The position numbers and the translations under genes are program-made. Shown piece by piece: positions 19,485 to 29,468 of a stretch of 40,821 nucleotides of DNA (the first letter of the stretch is position 1; the number at the start of each line of letters is the position of its first letter). Below the pieces are notes generated by a model. The model had not been told where the DNA came from. It did not search any database and saw only the letters and a list, made by a program, of their open reading frames with translations. The stretch is from NCBI GenBank assembly GCA_947626515.1, contig CANQSL010000006.1:1-40821 (forward strand). The letters are read 5' to 3'. Source of the stretch: an uncultured Bacilli bacterium (GTDB lineage: Bacteria; Bacillota_I; Bacilli_A; RF39; UBA660).

Positions 19485-20213
19485 TTACTTACTCATAAAT
19501 TCTTCATATTTTGCTAAAACTTCTTTTGGTTTCCCCAACATTTTTTGCTTTCCATTGTGCATCCACAATACCTCGTCACATAATTCCATTAATGTAGAAG
19601 TATTATGAGATACAATTATGACTGTTCTCTTATCATTCGAAATTAATTCTTTCATTTTTTCATAGCTTTTCTTTTTAAACTGAGCATCTCCTACACTTAA
19701 AACTTCATCTATCAACATTATATCAGTTTCTAATATCGCTGTTATTGCAAAAGCCAATTTTGAATACATCCCACTAGAATAAGTTTTTACTGGTTTAAAA
19801 ATAAAATCCCCTATATCTGCAAAATCTATTATTTCTTTTTCTTTTTTCTTGATTTCATCTTCACTAAATCCTAAAAGCATACCAGATAAATATATATTTT
19901 CATACCCTGTTAACTTTTTATTGAAACCTACTCCTATAGACAAAAGAGAAACTGAATTATTATATAGATTTATAGCTCCCTTATCAGGAGAAAAAATTCC
20001 TGCAATTGCCCTTAACATTGTTGACTTTCCACTGCCGTTTTTCCCAATAATGCCTAATATTTTACCTTCTTCTATTTCAAAAGAAATACCATTTACTGCT
20101 TCAACTACATCTTTTTTAGTTAATTTAAAAAGGCTCTTTTTAATAGATGTTTTTTCTAACGCTTTATAAACTATATGTAAATTTTCAACTTTAACTGCAA
20201 TATTTTTATTCAT
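19485..20213 (-). CDS. Polysaccharide/teichoic acid export ABC transporter ATP-binding protein (TagH/Wzt-like)
   Basis: IGKNGSGKSTMLRAIAGIFSPDKG, YSSGMYSKLAFAI, DIMLIDEVLSVGDAQFKKK. Confidence 0.92.
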   Translation of the reverse strand: MNKNIAVKVENLHIVYKALEKTSIKKSLFKLTKKDVVEAVNGISFEIEEGKILGIIGKNGSGKSTMLRAIAGIFSPDKGAINLYNNSVSLLSIGVGFNKKLTGYENIYLSGMLLGFSEDEIKKKEKEIIDFADIGDFIFKPVKTYSSGMYSKLAFAITAILETDIMLIDEVLSVGDAQFKKKSYEKMKELISNDKRTVIIVSHNTSTLMELCDEVLWMHNGKQKMLGKPKEVLAKYEEFMSK

Positions 20214-20214
20214 A

Positions 20215-20997
20215 TTATATCACCTTTGCATAACTGTTTTCATTTTTATTTATTATGTGAATTCCAATAATACATAAAATTATACCTATAGCAAACCAAA
20301 CTAATATGCCTTCAAAACTTGGCATTTTAGCATATACAGTAACCTTTCTCATTTCGCTCATGATAAACGCAATAGGATTTACTCTTAAAAGAAAATATTT
20401 TAATGCCCCCTTAAGCCTTAAATTTATATTATAAAATACACCAGATAAATAAAAAACTGCCCTCAACACAATATTTGTTAAATTTTTTAAATCATCTAAA
20501 TATACTCCAAAATGCATTAATATCAATCCTATACCAAAAGATACAACGTATAATAATGGAATAATTATAAAGACATATAAAATATTTAATGACAAAGGAA
20601 CTTTAAAGAACAACAATAATATAAATGCTAAAGCAAAAGATATCAAAAACTTAAAAAAGTATGTAAATGACTTAGAAAGTAATAAAATATATTTTGGTAT
20701 ATATACTTTTGATACTAAATCTCTATTAGAAGATATTAAAGTTACACTACCTTTTATCATTCGATTAAAAAATTCCCAGCAAGTAAGTCCAAAAAATACA
20801 AATACAGGAAAATATTGTTCTTTTGCAGTAAATACAACAGTAAATACAAAAGTATATATAAGCATAAAACATAGTGGTTCAATTACCCACCATAACCAAT
20901 TTAAGTAAGACCCACTTATTTCACTTTTTAATTCAGCTTTTGCAGATCTTATTGCATATTTATAATATTTTTTTAAATTAAAGAAAAACTTTTTCAA
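20215..20997 (-). CDS. Polysaccharide/teichoic acid export ABC permease (TagG/Wzm-like)
   Basis: ELKSEISGSYLNWLWWVIEPLCFMLIYTFVF; NRDLVSKVYIPKYILLLS; VNPIAFIMSEMRKV. Confidence 0.92.
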   Translation of the reverse strand: MKKFFFNLKKYYKYAIRSAKAELKSEISGSYLNWLWWVIEPLCFMLIYTFVFTVVFTAKEQYFPVFVFFGLTCWEFFNRMIKGSVTLISSNRDLVSKVYIPKYILLLSKSFTYFFKFLISFALAFILLLFFKVPLSLNILYVFIIIPLLYVVSFGIGLILMHFGVYLDDLKNLTNIVLRAVFYLSGVFYNINLRLKGALKYFLLRVNPIAFIMSEMRKVTVYAKMPSFEGILVWFAIGIILCIIGIHIINKNENSYAKVI

Positions 20998-21058
20998 AAA
21001 ACATCCCTCTCTTAATCAAGATTATAAGTTAATTTTATCATAAATTTATATAATTTAA

Positions 21059-21078
21059 AACTCGAAATAATTCGAGTT
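21059..21078 (-). terminator. Terminator-like hairpin
   Basis: AACTCGAA-ataa-TTCGAGTT directly after the stop of the 315-aa ORF (minus). Confidence 0.55.
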
Positions 21079-22026
21079 CTAAATATTCTCATATTTTTTA
21101 TATATTTTACTTCTATTTGGCATATCCAATTCTTTAGAAGTTTCTGAATAAATTTTAGATATTATTGTAGATTTACTGTTTATATTGGTTTTATCATTAT
21201 TTGATAACTCATTAATTTTAATAACTTTATATTCAGTATCTACTATTTTATGCATTATTGGTATTAATTTGTATTCTAAGTTTACAATTTCAGCATTACA
21301 TTGTTTAATACTTATAGATTCATTATTATATAGTGATTTAATTACTTTTTTATCTATAGTATCTCTATAAAAAGCTGTACCTATACTATTTAGAAAAGAT
21401 AAAATACTTAAATTAATTCTATTCCCCCATGGCATTTTAAATATTAACGTAAAAAGGAAAATCAATCCAAAGCATAACAATGGAGCGATAAAATATTTAA
21501 AGAATCTATAAAACTTATCATTATTTTTACTATAATACTTTAAAATTTCTTTCCTTTTTGTAATATCTTTTAAATTATCATATAATTCTTTTCTTTCATT
21601 TTCTAAATTAGTAATTGACATAATATCGCATGTATTGAATTGTTTCATTATTTCAATATCGTTTTTTTCAGTTACTTTATCAATAATTAAATTTTCTGTT
21701 TTTAATTCATTTATTTGGCTTTGCTTTAAAATTTTCAATTTTATTAATTCACTTAAATCTGAAGAACCCACTATATTTCTTGCAATTTTCAAAGACTGAC
21801 TTATAATAATAGAAATTATATAACCAATTAAAAATTGCCCTTTCGTTAGAATTAAATCAATAATAAGACCAATTAAAAAATTAACAGACCATAAATTTGA
21901 ATAAAATTGAACATTATGCCAAAAAGAAAATATTTTTTTATTTAACTCATTTTCTATGTAACTCTCATTTTCATCAATTTCTATTTTATTTTTATTCTTT
22001 TTTTCTAATAATTCATGTTTTCTCAT
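21079..22026 (-). CDS. Hypothetical membrane protein with coiled-coil-like regions
   Basis: 315 aa, two hydrophobic regions separated by charged Lys/Glu-rich segments. Confidence 0.65.
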   Translation of the reverse strand: MRKHELLEKKNKNKIEIDENESYIENELNKKIFSFWHNVQFYSNLWSVNFLIGLIIDLILTKGQFLIGYIISIIISQSLKIARNIVGSSDLSELIKLKILKQSQINELKTENLIIDKVTEKNDIEIMKQFNTCDIMSITNLENERKELYDNLKDITKRKEILKYYSKNNDKFYRFFKYFIAPLLCFGLIFLFTLIFKMPWGNRINLSILSFLNSIGTAFYRDTIDKKVIKSLYNNESISIKQCNAEIVNLEYKLIPIMHKIVDTEYKVIKINELSNNDKTNINSKSTIISKIYSETSKELDMPNRSKIYKKYENI

Positions 22027-22036
22027 TTCAATTTAC

Positions 22037-22456
22037 CTACTTTTTTAATCTAAAATTATATCCTACTTCTTCTTTTGAGTGAAAAGTTTCATGAGATATA
22101 TTATATTTATTTTCTACTTTTGTTAAAATATCTGCTGCAAATCTATCCATAGAAATTATTTCCTCTATTTTATAATAAATATCTATATAGTCTTTCGTAC
22201 TTATCATATTATTTTTTTCTATTAATGCTTTTATTTCTTCAAATAGTTCTTCACTTTTTAAAATTACAATACTTTCTATATCAAGTTTTGAATAATTCGC
22301 TACTTCTTGTTCTAACATTTCATAAGTATAGCCGTTTTCTAATAAATATTTTTCTAATTCTAATTTAAATTTAAATTCAGCATTAGTTCGACAGTCAAGA
22401 CTCAAACTTTTAAATTTTGCAAGTTTTATTATCTTTTCCCAATCTTTTTTCTCCAT
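22037..22456 (-). CDS. Hypothetical protein (139 aa)
   Basis: Intact ORF 10 bp upstream of the 315-aa gene. Confidence 0.6.
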   Translation of the reverse strand: MEKKDWEKIIKLAKFKSLSLDCRTNAEFKFKLELEKYLLENGYTYEMLEQEVANYSKLDIESIVILKSEELFEEIKALIEKNNMISTKDYIDIYYKIEEIISMDRFAADILTKVENKYNISHETFHSKEEVGYNFRLKK

Positions 22457-22503
22457 ATTATCCCTCTTTTAATAGTAGTTATATTACAACTAAAAAGTAA
22501 AAA

Positions 22504-22523
22504 AAGCAAGATTATTCTTGCTT
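22504..22523 (-). terminator. Rho-independent terminator of FN3/transglutaminase-like gene
   Basis: AAGCAAGA-ttat-TCTTGCTT followed by T-tract on minus strand. Confidence 0.8.
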
Positions 22524-24090
22524 ATTCAGCATAAGGATGAGTACCATATCCAACCATACCTACTTGACCATCTGCATAACCAACTTTTCCATCCATAGTA
22601 ACTATTACCCATTGATGCGTCCATTGATTTTCATTAGCATGTTGCCATGAATATCCCATATATTCAAGAACAAGCCCCAATGCTCTAGTAGTTCCCGCAC
22701 ATGATGATTCACCTTTAATAAACACGCCATATGGAGTTCTATAATCAACTCCAGATTCCACATGTACTCCTTTAAAATAATATTCTGAAACCTTACTCGC
22801 TGCGGCTTGAACCTTATCTAAATCCGTAGTATAACCCTTAGACAATATCTCATCTGCAATTTTTTTTGCTACGGCTCTTGCTTGTCTATCCTTTTCCGCA
22901 GCAGATAAATCTGATGAACTATACCCACCTGTTGCTGGTTTATTATTGGATTGGCTGCTACTATTAGTATTTGTTGAAGTAGAACCGTTAGATGATGTTT
23001 GAGGAACATAAACTACTTTTTTCTGAGTTGTTGCATTTACTTTTTCACTTGCAATGCTATCATATATATCACCATTTAATTTTATTTTTGCAACTAAATA
23101 ATAATATTTCTTGGTATTATCTTTTAGATCTGAATCTGTATATTTAGTATCAGTAATGTCTTCTTTTAATACTTTATATTCTTTATCATCATAAGAATCA
23201 TATATAGTATAAGTAACTTGTGCTTCAGTTTCATCAGTATTTTTTTTATTGACAATATATTTATCCCAAGTTAAATCTATTTTAGAGCTACTATTCGACG
23301 AAGCTTTAACGTTTTTTACAGCACTGGGTTTTGTTGTAACTGATAAAATTTTTTCTCTACTAGATATAGATTTACCATCGACAAATGCATTAACTTTTAT
23401 TATAAAACTATATTTTGTAAAAGATTCTAAATCGTTTATAGTTAATTTATTATCTTTTATATTACTTTTTAATTCAATATAATTATTTTCGTTTGTTGCA
23501 AAGTCATTAGATTTATAAATCGAATAACTAGTTTCAATTGAAGTTTTATCTAAATTCTTTTCTTTTATTTCACTTGATGTCCATTCCAAACTTATTTTTG
23601 TATCAGTAATATCTTTAGCTTCAAAACTCGCAACATTATTTAAATCTAAACTCAACGTATGTATCTTCTCAATAGCACTGATATTTTGATATATAACGTC
23701 ATTACCTTTATTTTTATATGATACAACCAAAATATAATAATCTTCATTCGATAAAATATCTTTTATTTCTATCATATTTTTATCTTTAGCATCAACTATA
23801 ATATAATTTTCATTTAATTTATCACTATTGAGTTGTTCAATGATATTATTAGAACTGATATTATTTTTAGACAATATAACTTTATAATTTGTATTTTTCT
23901 CTTTTAACTTATTCCACTTAACTTCTATTTTATGAAACTCCTTATTACTTATTTTAAGATTCGATATTAATTCATTAGTTTTTTTAAGTTTTATACAAAA
24001 TAAAGAAATGATACAAATAACTAAAATAATTATAATACATATAAAAAATTTTACATACTTATTTAATTTTGTTTTATTATTTTTTTTCAT
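22522..24090 (-). CDS. Membrane-anchored/secreted protein with FN3-like domains and C-terminal transglutaminase-like domain
   Basis: N-terminal TM; FN3-like segments; Ser/Asn/Thr-rich linker; GESSCAGTTRALGLVLEYMGYSW, WTHQWVIVTMDGKVGYADGQ. Confidence 0.8.
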   Translation of the reverse strand: MKKNNKTKLNKYVKFFICIIIILVICIISLFCIKLKKTNELISNLKISNKEFHKIEVKWNKLKEKNTNYKVILSKNNISSNNIIEQLNSDKLNENYIIVDAKDKNMIEIKDILSNEDYYILVVSYKNKGNDVIYQNISAIEKIHTLSLDLNNVASFEAKDITDTKISLEWTSSEIKEKNLDKTSIETSYSIYKSNDFATNENNYIELKSNIKDNKLTINDLESFTKYSFIIKVNAFVDGKSISSREKILSVTTKPSAVKNVKASSNSSSKIDLTWDKYIVNKKNTDETEAQVTYTIYDSYDDKEYKVLKEDITDTKYTDSDLKDNTKKYYYLVAKIKLNGDIYDSIASEKVNATTQKKVVYVPQTSSNGSTSTNTNSSSQSNNKPATGGYSSSDLSAAEKDRQARAVAKKIADEILSKGYTTDLDKVQAAASKVSEYYFKGVHVESGVDYRTPYGVFIKGESSCAGTTRALGLVLEYMGYSWQHANENQWTHQWVIVTMDGKVGYADGQVGMVGYGTHPYAE

Positions 24091-24159
24091 ATTATTACTT
24101 CCTATATTTTACAAAAAAATTATAATATCATTATTAAAAAATGTAAATAAATTAAAAAA

Positions 24160-24187
24160 ATTAGTTAACATATTTCTGTTAACTAAT
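24160..24187 (-). terminator. Rho-independent terminator
   Basis: ATTAGTTAACA-tatttc-TGTTAACTAAT perfect stem, T-tract on minus strand. Confidence 0.75.
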
Positions 24188-24524
24188 CAAATTCTTTAAA
24201 AGAATATATTATTTCTCCATTTATAGCATCTATATAGTATTCATATTTACAGTTATCATAATTAAAGTCTATTTCATAGACATTTTTTTTATATTTATAA
24301 TCAAATTCAATATCTAAATCATTTAAATCTTCATAACTTAAATAAGTATGTTCTAGTACTACATCAATTGCATCGTTTGAAGAAATGAAAGTATTTTTTT
24401 TATCAGGATATGAGTGCTTAACTGTTTTCTTATTTGTATTACCAGGATCCTTAATACAAAGAACTAATAAAATGCCTCCCAATAGAACAATTGTAATTAT
24501 ACTAAACATTGTCTTTTTATTCAT
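24183..24524 (-). CDS. Membrane-anchored PepSY-like domain protein
   Basis: N-terminal TM; SSNDAIDVVLEHTYLS...YEIDFNYDNCKYEYYIDAINGEII. Confidence 0.65.
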   Translation of the reverse strand: MNKKTMFSIITIVLLGGILLVLCIKDPGNTNKKTVKHSYPDKKNTFISSNDAIDVVLEHTYLSYEDLNDLDIEFDYKYKKNVYEIDFNYDNCKYEYYIDAINGEIIYSFKEFD

Positions 24525-24589
24525 AATATCCTCACTATCTATTAGTATTTTAACACTATAATATTATTTAGGTCAAATAGTAGATAGTT

Positions 24590-26395
24590 TTAGAAAATAT
24601 TTTGAACAAATTTAATATATTCATTTATAATATTACTATTTTTACTTTTAAATACTAAGTCTTTAGCAAGAGTGACATTATCAGTTATAATATTATCAAC
24701 CTTTAAATCAATTATTCTATTTATACTTTCCTTAGTATTTACTGTCCAACCATAAATTAATTTTCCCGATTCATGAATTTCATCAACCAAACTTTTAGTT
24801 ATGCTAGAAGAAGATATGCTAAAATGATCAGCTTTATCTAAATTTTTAATATCTCCGTATGCTAAACTCATTACATATACAGTGGTTACATTATCATCTA
24901 TTGCTTTAATATTTTCTAAAGTCTTATAATTTTGTGAAGTTACTACACAATTGTCTATAAAATCATATTTTTTAATTATATCTAAAACATTTTTTTCAAA
25001 ATTAATTTCATGTCCTGTAGGTTTTAATTCAATATTTAATTTAATATCTTGGCTTTTAGCCCACTTTATAATATCTTCTAATAACGGAATTTTTTCTCCT
25101 TTAAATTTTTTATCTTTAAAAGAACCCGCATCTAACTTTGAAATTTCTTCATAAGTTGCATCCCATGTATTGATATCTTTACCAGTAGTTCGTTTTAAAT
25201 TACTATCATGAGTTATTATTATTTCATTATCTTTAGTTTGCTGTACATCTAATTCAATCCAATCAGAACCCAATCTCTTTGCCTCTATAAATGCAGATAA
25301 TGTATTTTCAGGAAAATCAACTGAAGCACCTCTATGAGCGGTTACTTCTATATTTCTTATATATTCTATATTTAATTTATATTTACCATTTAAAGTACCA
25401 CTTGTAAAAATAGTTAACCCTATAACAATTACTAAAATTATCGAAATATCTAAAATTAATCTTTGTTTACTTTTTTTCTTTTTTTCAATTGATTTAATAT
25501 GTATATGATTTATTTTTTCTTTTATACTTTCTTTATTTTTATAATACATATCACTTATTATTGTATAATTAATTACATTTGATAAAAGTACTGTAATTAT
25601 AAAAGATATTGCAATAAATAACCACAAAATTGTAATCATAAATGTACCTATAATATTATTAAATAATTTATTCAATACAATTATTAAAAATATACCAATA
25701 AATACAAATAATAAGTACATAATAGTAATAAATAATTGTGTTAATAATATTTTTAACAAATCTTTACAATGTCTTTTGTTACCTAAATTTATACTTCTAA
25801 TTCTAGCTTCTTTAAAGTTTTTATTTTCTATAAAATAATAATGTAAAGAATAAATCCATCTAAGTTGTAAAAAAATTAATAAAAATACAATACCAACATA
25901 TATTAAATATAATAAATTATTTCCAAAAATATAATCGAGTATAAATTCCGGAATTTTTATTGAAGATATAAAACTAGATGTAATACCTATATTTAGAAAT
26001 GGAATTAATAATAAAACTAGTACTACTAATAATATATTATCTTTTTTAAATACCTTAACGGATTTCCAAAAAGAATATTTGATAGCATCTTTTAATGATA
26101 TCTCTTTTTTTTGAAAAGATGCGTCTATTAGTGTAATAATTACTCCTATATCAAAAAGTGAGTAAATGGTTAATATAAAAATCAAAAATAGCAATAAAAT
26201 AATTGTAATAGGATTTAATAAAAAACTAAATATATTTTCTAATGTTAAGTAATTATATCCAGTTATTCTCATAATAGAATTGAATAAATATAAAAATAAT
26301 GGAGTAAAAATAATTGCACTTAATATTTTAAAAATAAACTCAAATTTAATTATATTTTTCATATTATAAGAAAATACTTTTTTCATTATAAACAC
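24590..26395 (-). CDS. Glycerophosphodiester phosphodiesterase with N-terminal membrane domain
   Basis: VTAHRGASVDFPENTLSAFIEAKRLGSDWIELDVQQTKDNEIIITHDSNLKRTTG; multi-TM N-terminus; likely start MKKVF. Confidence 0.92.
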   Translation of the reverse strand: MFIMKKVFSYNMKNIIKFEFIFKILSAIIFTPLFLYLFNSIMRITGYNYLTLENIFSFLLNPITIILLLFLIFILTIYSLFDIGVIITLIDASFQKKEISLKDAIKYSFWKSVKVFKKDNILLVVLVLLLIPFLNIGITSSFISSIKIPEFILDYIFGNNLLYLIYVGIVFLLIFLQLRWIYSLHYYFIENKNFKEARIRSINLGNKRHCKDLLKILLTQLFITIMYLLFVFIGIFLIIVLNKLFNNIIGTFMITILWLFIAISFIITVLLSNVINYTIISDMYYKNKESIKEKINHIHIKSIEKKKKSKQRLILDISIILVIVIGLTIFTSGTLNGKYKLNIEYIRNIEVTAHRGASVDFPENTLSAFIEAKRLGSDWIELDVQQTKDNEIIITHDSNLKRTTGKDINTWDATYEEISKLDAGSFKDKKFKGEKIPLLEDIIKWAKSQDIKLNIELKPTGHEINFEKNVLDIIKKYDFIDNCVVTSQNYKTLENIKAIDDNVTTVYVMSLAYGDIKNLDKADHFSISSSSITKSLVDEIHESGKLIYGWTVNTKESINRIIDLKVDNIITDNVTLAKDLVFKSKNSNIINEYIKFVQNIF

Positions 26396-26453
26396 CCACT
26401 AACATAATTTATTTATTTTTTTTATTATATCAAATTATACACAAATAAAAAAG

Positions 26454-26471
26454 AGAAGAATTCAATCTTCT
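26454..26471 (-). terminator. Weak terminator-like hairpin after MacB-like gene
   Basis: AGAAGA-attcaa-TCTTCT followed by CTTTTTTATTTG on minus strand. Confidence 0.45.
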
Positions 26472-26482
26472 ATCTTTATTAT

Positions 26483-28906
26483 TTATTCTGTCCTCAAGGC
26501 TACTACTGGATCTTTTTTAGCTGCCATCTTAGATGGAATTAAACCTGCAATAATAGTAAGTGTCATACTTATAGCAACCAATATCAATCCAGCTACAAAA
26601 GGTAAATTTACTCCTACTTCTATTCCTGACAATGCAGTAATGATATTATTAATTGGAATATTTAATAATGTGGTAATAATAACACCTAACAATCCTGCAA
26701 TTAAACCAACTATGAAAGTTTCAGCATTAAATACTCTCCTAATATCCTTTTTGCTAGCACCAATTGCCCTTAAAATACCGATTTCTTTCGTTCTTTCAAG
26801 AACAGATATATAAGTAATTATACCAATCATTATACTAGATACAATTAATGAAATACTTACAAATGCAATTAATACATAACTAATTACATTTACTATTGTA
26901 GTAACACTATTCATAAGTATTCCGACATAGTCAGTATATTCAATTTTATCTTCTTCACTTTTTCCTTCATTATATTCCTTTATAAATTCCTCTATCTTAT
27001 CTTTAGATTCAAAATCTTTAGGATAAATATTAATAATATAAGGGTCTTCTTCATCAACAATACCTAAATTTCTTAAATTAGATTCATATGATTCACCAAT
27101 TTGAAATTTTTGTTGTGTGAATACATTAATTTCATTATTTTCTTTTTGCTCTTTTGCGATGTTGCTATCATTAATACCATTAATAATATAACTACTTAAT
27201 TCACTTGTATATCCTACGACGCCTGTAGTTTCTATGCTTGATGACTCTTTAGGTTTAATAATACCAACTATATTTATAGTAAGAGCATCATCAACAACTT
27301 TTTTCATATAATTTAGATCAGTTCTTTTATCAAGCCAAATCCCATTTTCTTTCTGATAATAATCAGTATTTAAAATAACTTTAAATTTTGTATTTAATAT
27401 ATCATCATAATTTAATTTTAATTGTTCATTCTTTTCTACTTTTTCACCTTTCATAATAGTAGACATTATTTTAGCTAATTCTTTTTGATCTTTAAGGCCT
27501 AATGAATAAAGAGTATAATCACTAACTTCATTATTTTCATCTAATATTAAAACCATCTCATCATATTTTTCAGGCATCTTACCTTTTAATATTTCATATT
27601 GATTATTAAGTAAACTTTCATTATTAGATAATTCTTGAAAAACATTAGCATTACCACCCATATTGTAGTTACCCATTTGTGTACTAATAATATTCATAAT
27701 ATTGCTTGGATTTAATTGTGTTATACCATCTTTAGTATTTTCACTATATATTTGTAAATCTAAATTATAAAAATATTTTATATCATTAGAATATTCACTT
27801 AATTTAGATTTGTTTTTATTTAAATATTCTTTAAAATCTTTTAAATTATTTGTACGTACTTCACTGCTCACATTGCTTATCATGTCTACCATTATATCAT
27901 TTGAATATACCGCATCTAATTTATGGTCTTTCTTTTCATTATTTTGAGCCATAATAGTTAGCATATTACTAAAATCGACACTTTCTCTTTCTATTGTCAA
28001 TGGATAACTAGTAAGGGTGTCTTCTTGAACTTTATCGATATAACTATCTACTCCATTCGAAATAGAAAGAATTAAAGAAATACCAATTATACCTATAGAT
28101 CCAGCAAAAGCTGTAAGAATTGTTCTACCCTTTTTAGTTAGCAAATTTTTTAAAGATAAAGACAATGCTGTAAAAAAACTCATGTTAGTTTTCTTATCTT
28201 TTTTATTTTCTCCCTTTTTATCATTACCATCATAAGGATTACTATCACTTACGATTTTTCCGTCTTTTACCCCAATAATTCTAGTAGAATAACTATTAGC
28301 TAAATCTGGGTTATGTGTTACCATAATAACTAATCTATCTTTTGCAATATCCTTCAATAATTTCATTATTTGCTCACTAGTTTTAGTATCTAAAGCTCCT
28401 GTCGGTTCATCTGCAAGTATAATATTTGGATTATTTACTAGTGCTCTTGCTATAGCAACTCTTTGCATTTGGCCACCTGATAATTGATTTGGCAACTTAT
28501 ACATATGTTCTTTTAAACCAACATTTTTTAAGGCTTCTATAGCTAACAATCTTCTTCTTTTTTTGTTAACCCCACTTAATGTTAATGCTAATTCAACGTT
28601 TGACAAAACCGTTTGATGACTTATCAAATTATAACTTTGAAAAATAAATCCTACTTTATGATTACGATATGTATCCCAGTCCTTATCTTTATATTCCTTA
28701 GTTGATACATTATTTATCTTTAAATCGCCACTTGTATATTTGTCCAAACCACCTATAATGTTTAAAAGCGTTGTTTTACCACTTCCAGATGGACCGAGAA
28801 TAGAAACAAATTCACATTCTCTAAAATTTATAGAAACATTATCTAATGCTTTCTGTTCAATACTATCTGTTTTGTAAATTTTCGTTATATTTTTTATCTC
28901 TAACAT
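26483..28906 (-). CDS. ABC transporter, fused ATP-binding and MacB/FtsX-like permease
   Basis: LGPSGSGKTTLLNIIGGLD, LSGGQMQRVAIARALVNNPNIILADEPTGALD; C-terminal SVLERTKEIGILRAIGASKKDIRRVFNAET. Confidence 0.94.
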   Translation of the reverse strand: MLEIKNITKIYKTDSIEQKALDNVSINFRECEFVSILGPSGSGKTTLLNIIGGLDKYTSGDLKINNVSTKEYKDKDWDTYRNHKVGFIFQSYNLISHQTVLSNVELALTLSGVNKKRRRLLAIEALKNVGLKEHMYKLPNQLSGGQMQRVAIARALVNNPNIILADEPTGALDTKTSEQIMKLLKDIAKDRLVIMVTHNPDLANSYSTRIIGVKDGKIVSDSNPYDGNDKKGENKKDKKTNMSFFTALSLSLKNLLTKKGRTILTAFAGSIGIIGISLILSISNGVDSYIDKVQEDTLTSYPLTIERESVDFSNMLTIMAQNNEKKDHKLDAVYSNDIMVDMISNVSSEVRTNNLKDFKEYLNKNKSKLSEYSNDIKYFYNLDLQIYSENTKDGITQLNPSNIMNIISTQMGNYNMGGNANVFQELSNNESLLNNQYEILKGKMPEKYDEMVLILDENNEVSDYTLYSLGLKDQKELAKIMSTIMKGEKVEKNEQLKLNYDDILNTKFKVILNTDYYQKENGIWLDKRTDLNYMKKVVDDALTINIVGIIKPKESSSIETTGVVGYTSELSSYIINGINDSNIAKEQKENNEINVFTQQKFQIGESYESNLRNLGIVDEEDPYIINIYPKDFESKDKIEEFIKEYNEGKSEEDKIEYTDYVGILMNSVTTIVNVISYVLIAFVSISLIVSSIMIGIITYISVLERTKEIGILRAIGASKKDIRRVFNAETFIVGLIAGLLGVIITTLLNIPINNIITALSGIEVGVNLPFVAGLILVAISMTLTIIAGLIPSKMAAKKDPVVALRTE

Positions 28907-29024
28907 ATAGACAACTCCTTTATTATTTTATAAAATAACGTTCTGTAAACAGTTTAACACTATAAATTATATTTAACAAGTACTATTTTATTAATTAAAA
29001 CAACTTAAAAGGAGAATGTATAAA

Positions 29025-29468
29025 ATGGAAACTAATATAAAAAATTATATTGCCAATGCTACATTTTTGCTATTAAAATCTAATAATATCAATGATATAA
29101 GTGTTACAAAAATAGTAGCTTTAGCAGGAGTATCAAGAAGTAGTTTTTATAACAATTTCAATAATATAAATGAAATAATAGATTATAAATTAAAAAACAT
29201 TTCAAATAAAATTTATGAATTATATGTAATTAATAACAAAAGAAATAAAGATTTAAATAATTTATTAATGTTAATAATAAATTATATTGATAAAAATAAA
29301 AGCTTTTTTAATATAATTAAAAACAATTTCTTTTTTTATTTTAAAACAATATTGGATAATACTTTCTTAGAAAATAATATAAATAAAAAGAATTATATTA
29401 TTAAATCGGGTATTTTAATAAATATAATTCTTTATTGGTTAGAAACTAATGAATTAATTAATAATTAA
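29025..29468 (+). CDS. TetR-family transcriptional regulator
   Basis: VTKIVALAGVSRSSFYNNFNNINEI; start chosen at METN because AAAGGAG lies only 1 nt before the 29016 ATG. Confidence 0.82.
   Translation: METNIKNYIANATFLLLKSNNINDISVTKIVALAGVSRSSFYNNFNNINEIIDYKLKNISNKIYELYVINNKRNKDLNNLLMLIINYIDKNKSFFNIIKNNFFFYFKTILDNTFLENNINKKNYIIKSGILINIILYWLETNELINN

Noticed and set aside
19849-20169. 106-aa plus ORF
   Set aside because: Antisense to TagH-like ATPase gene
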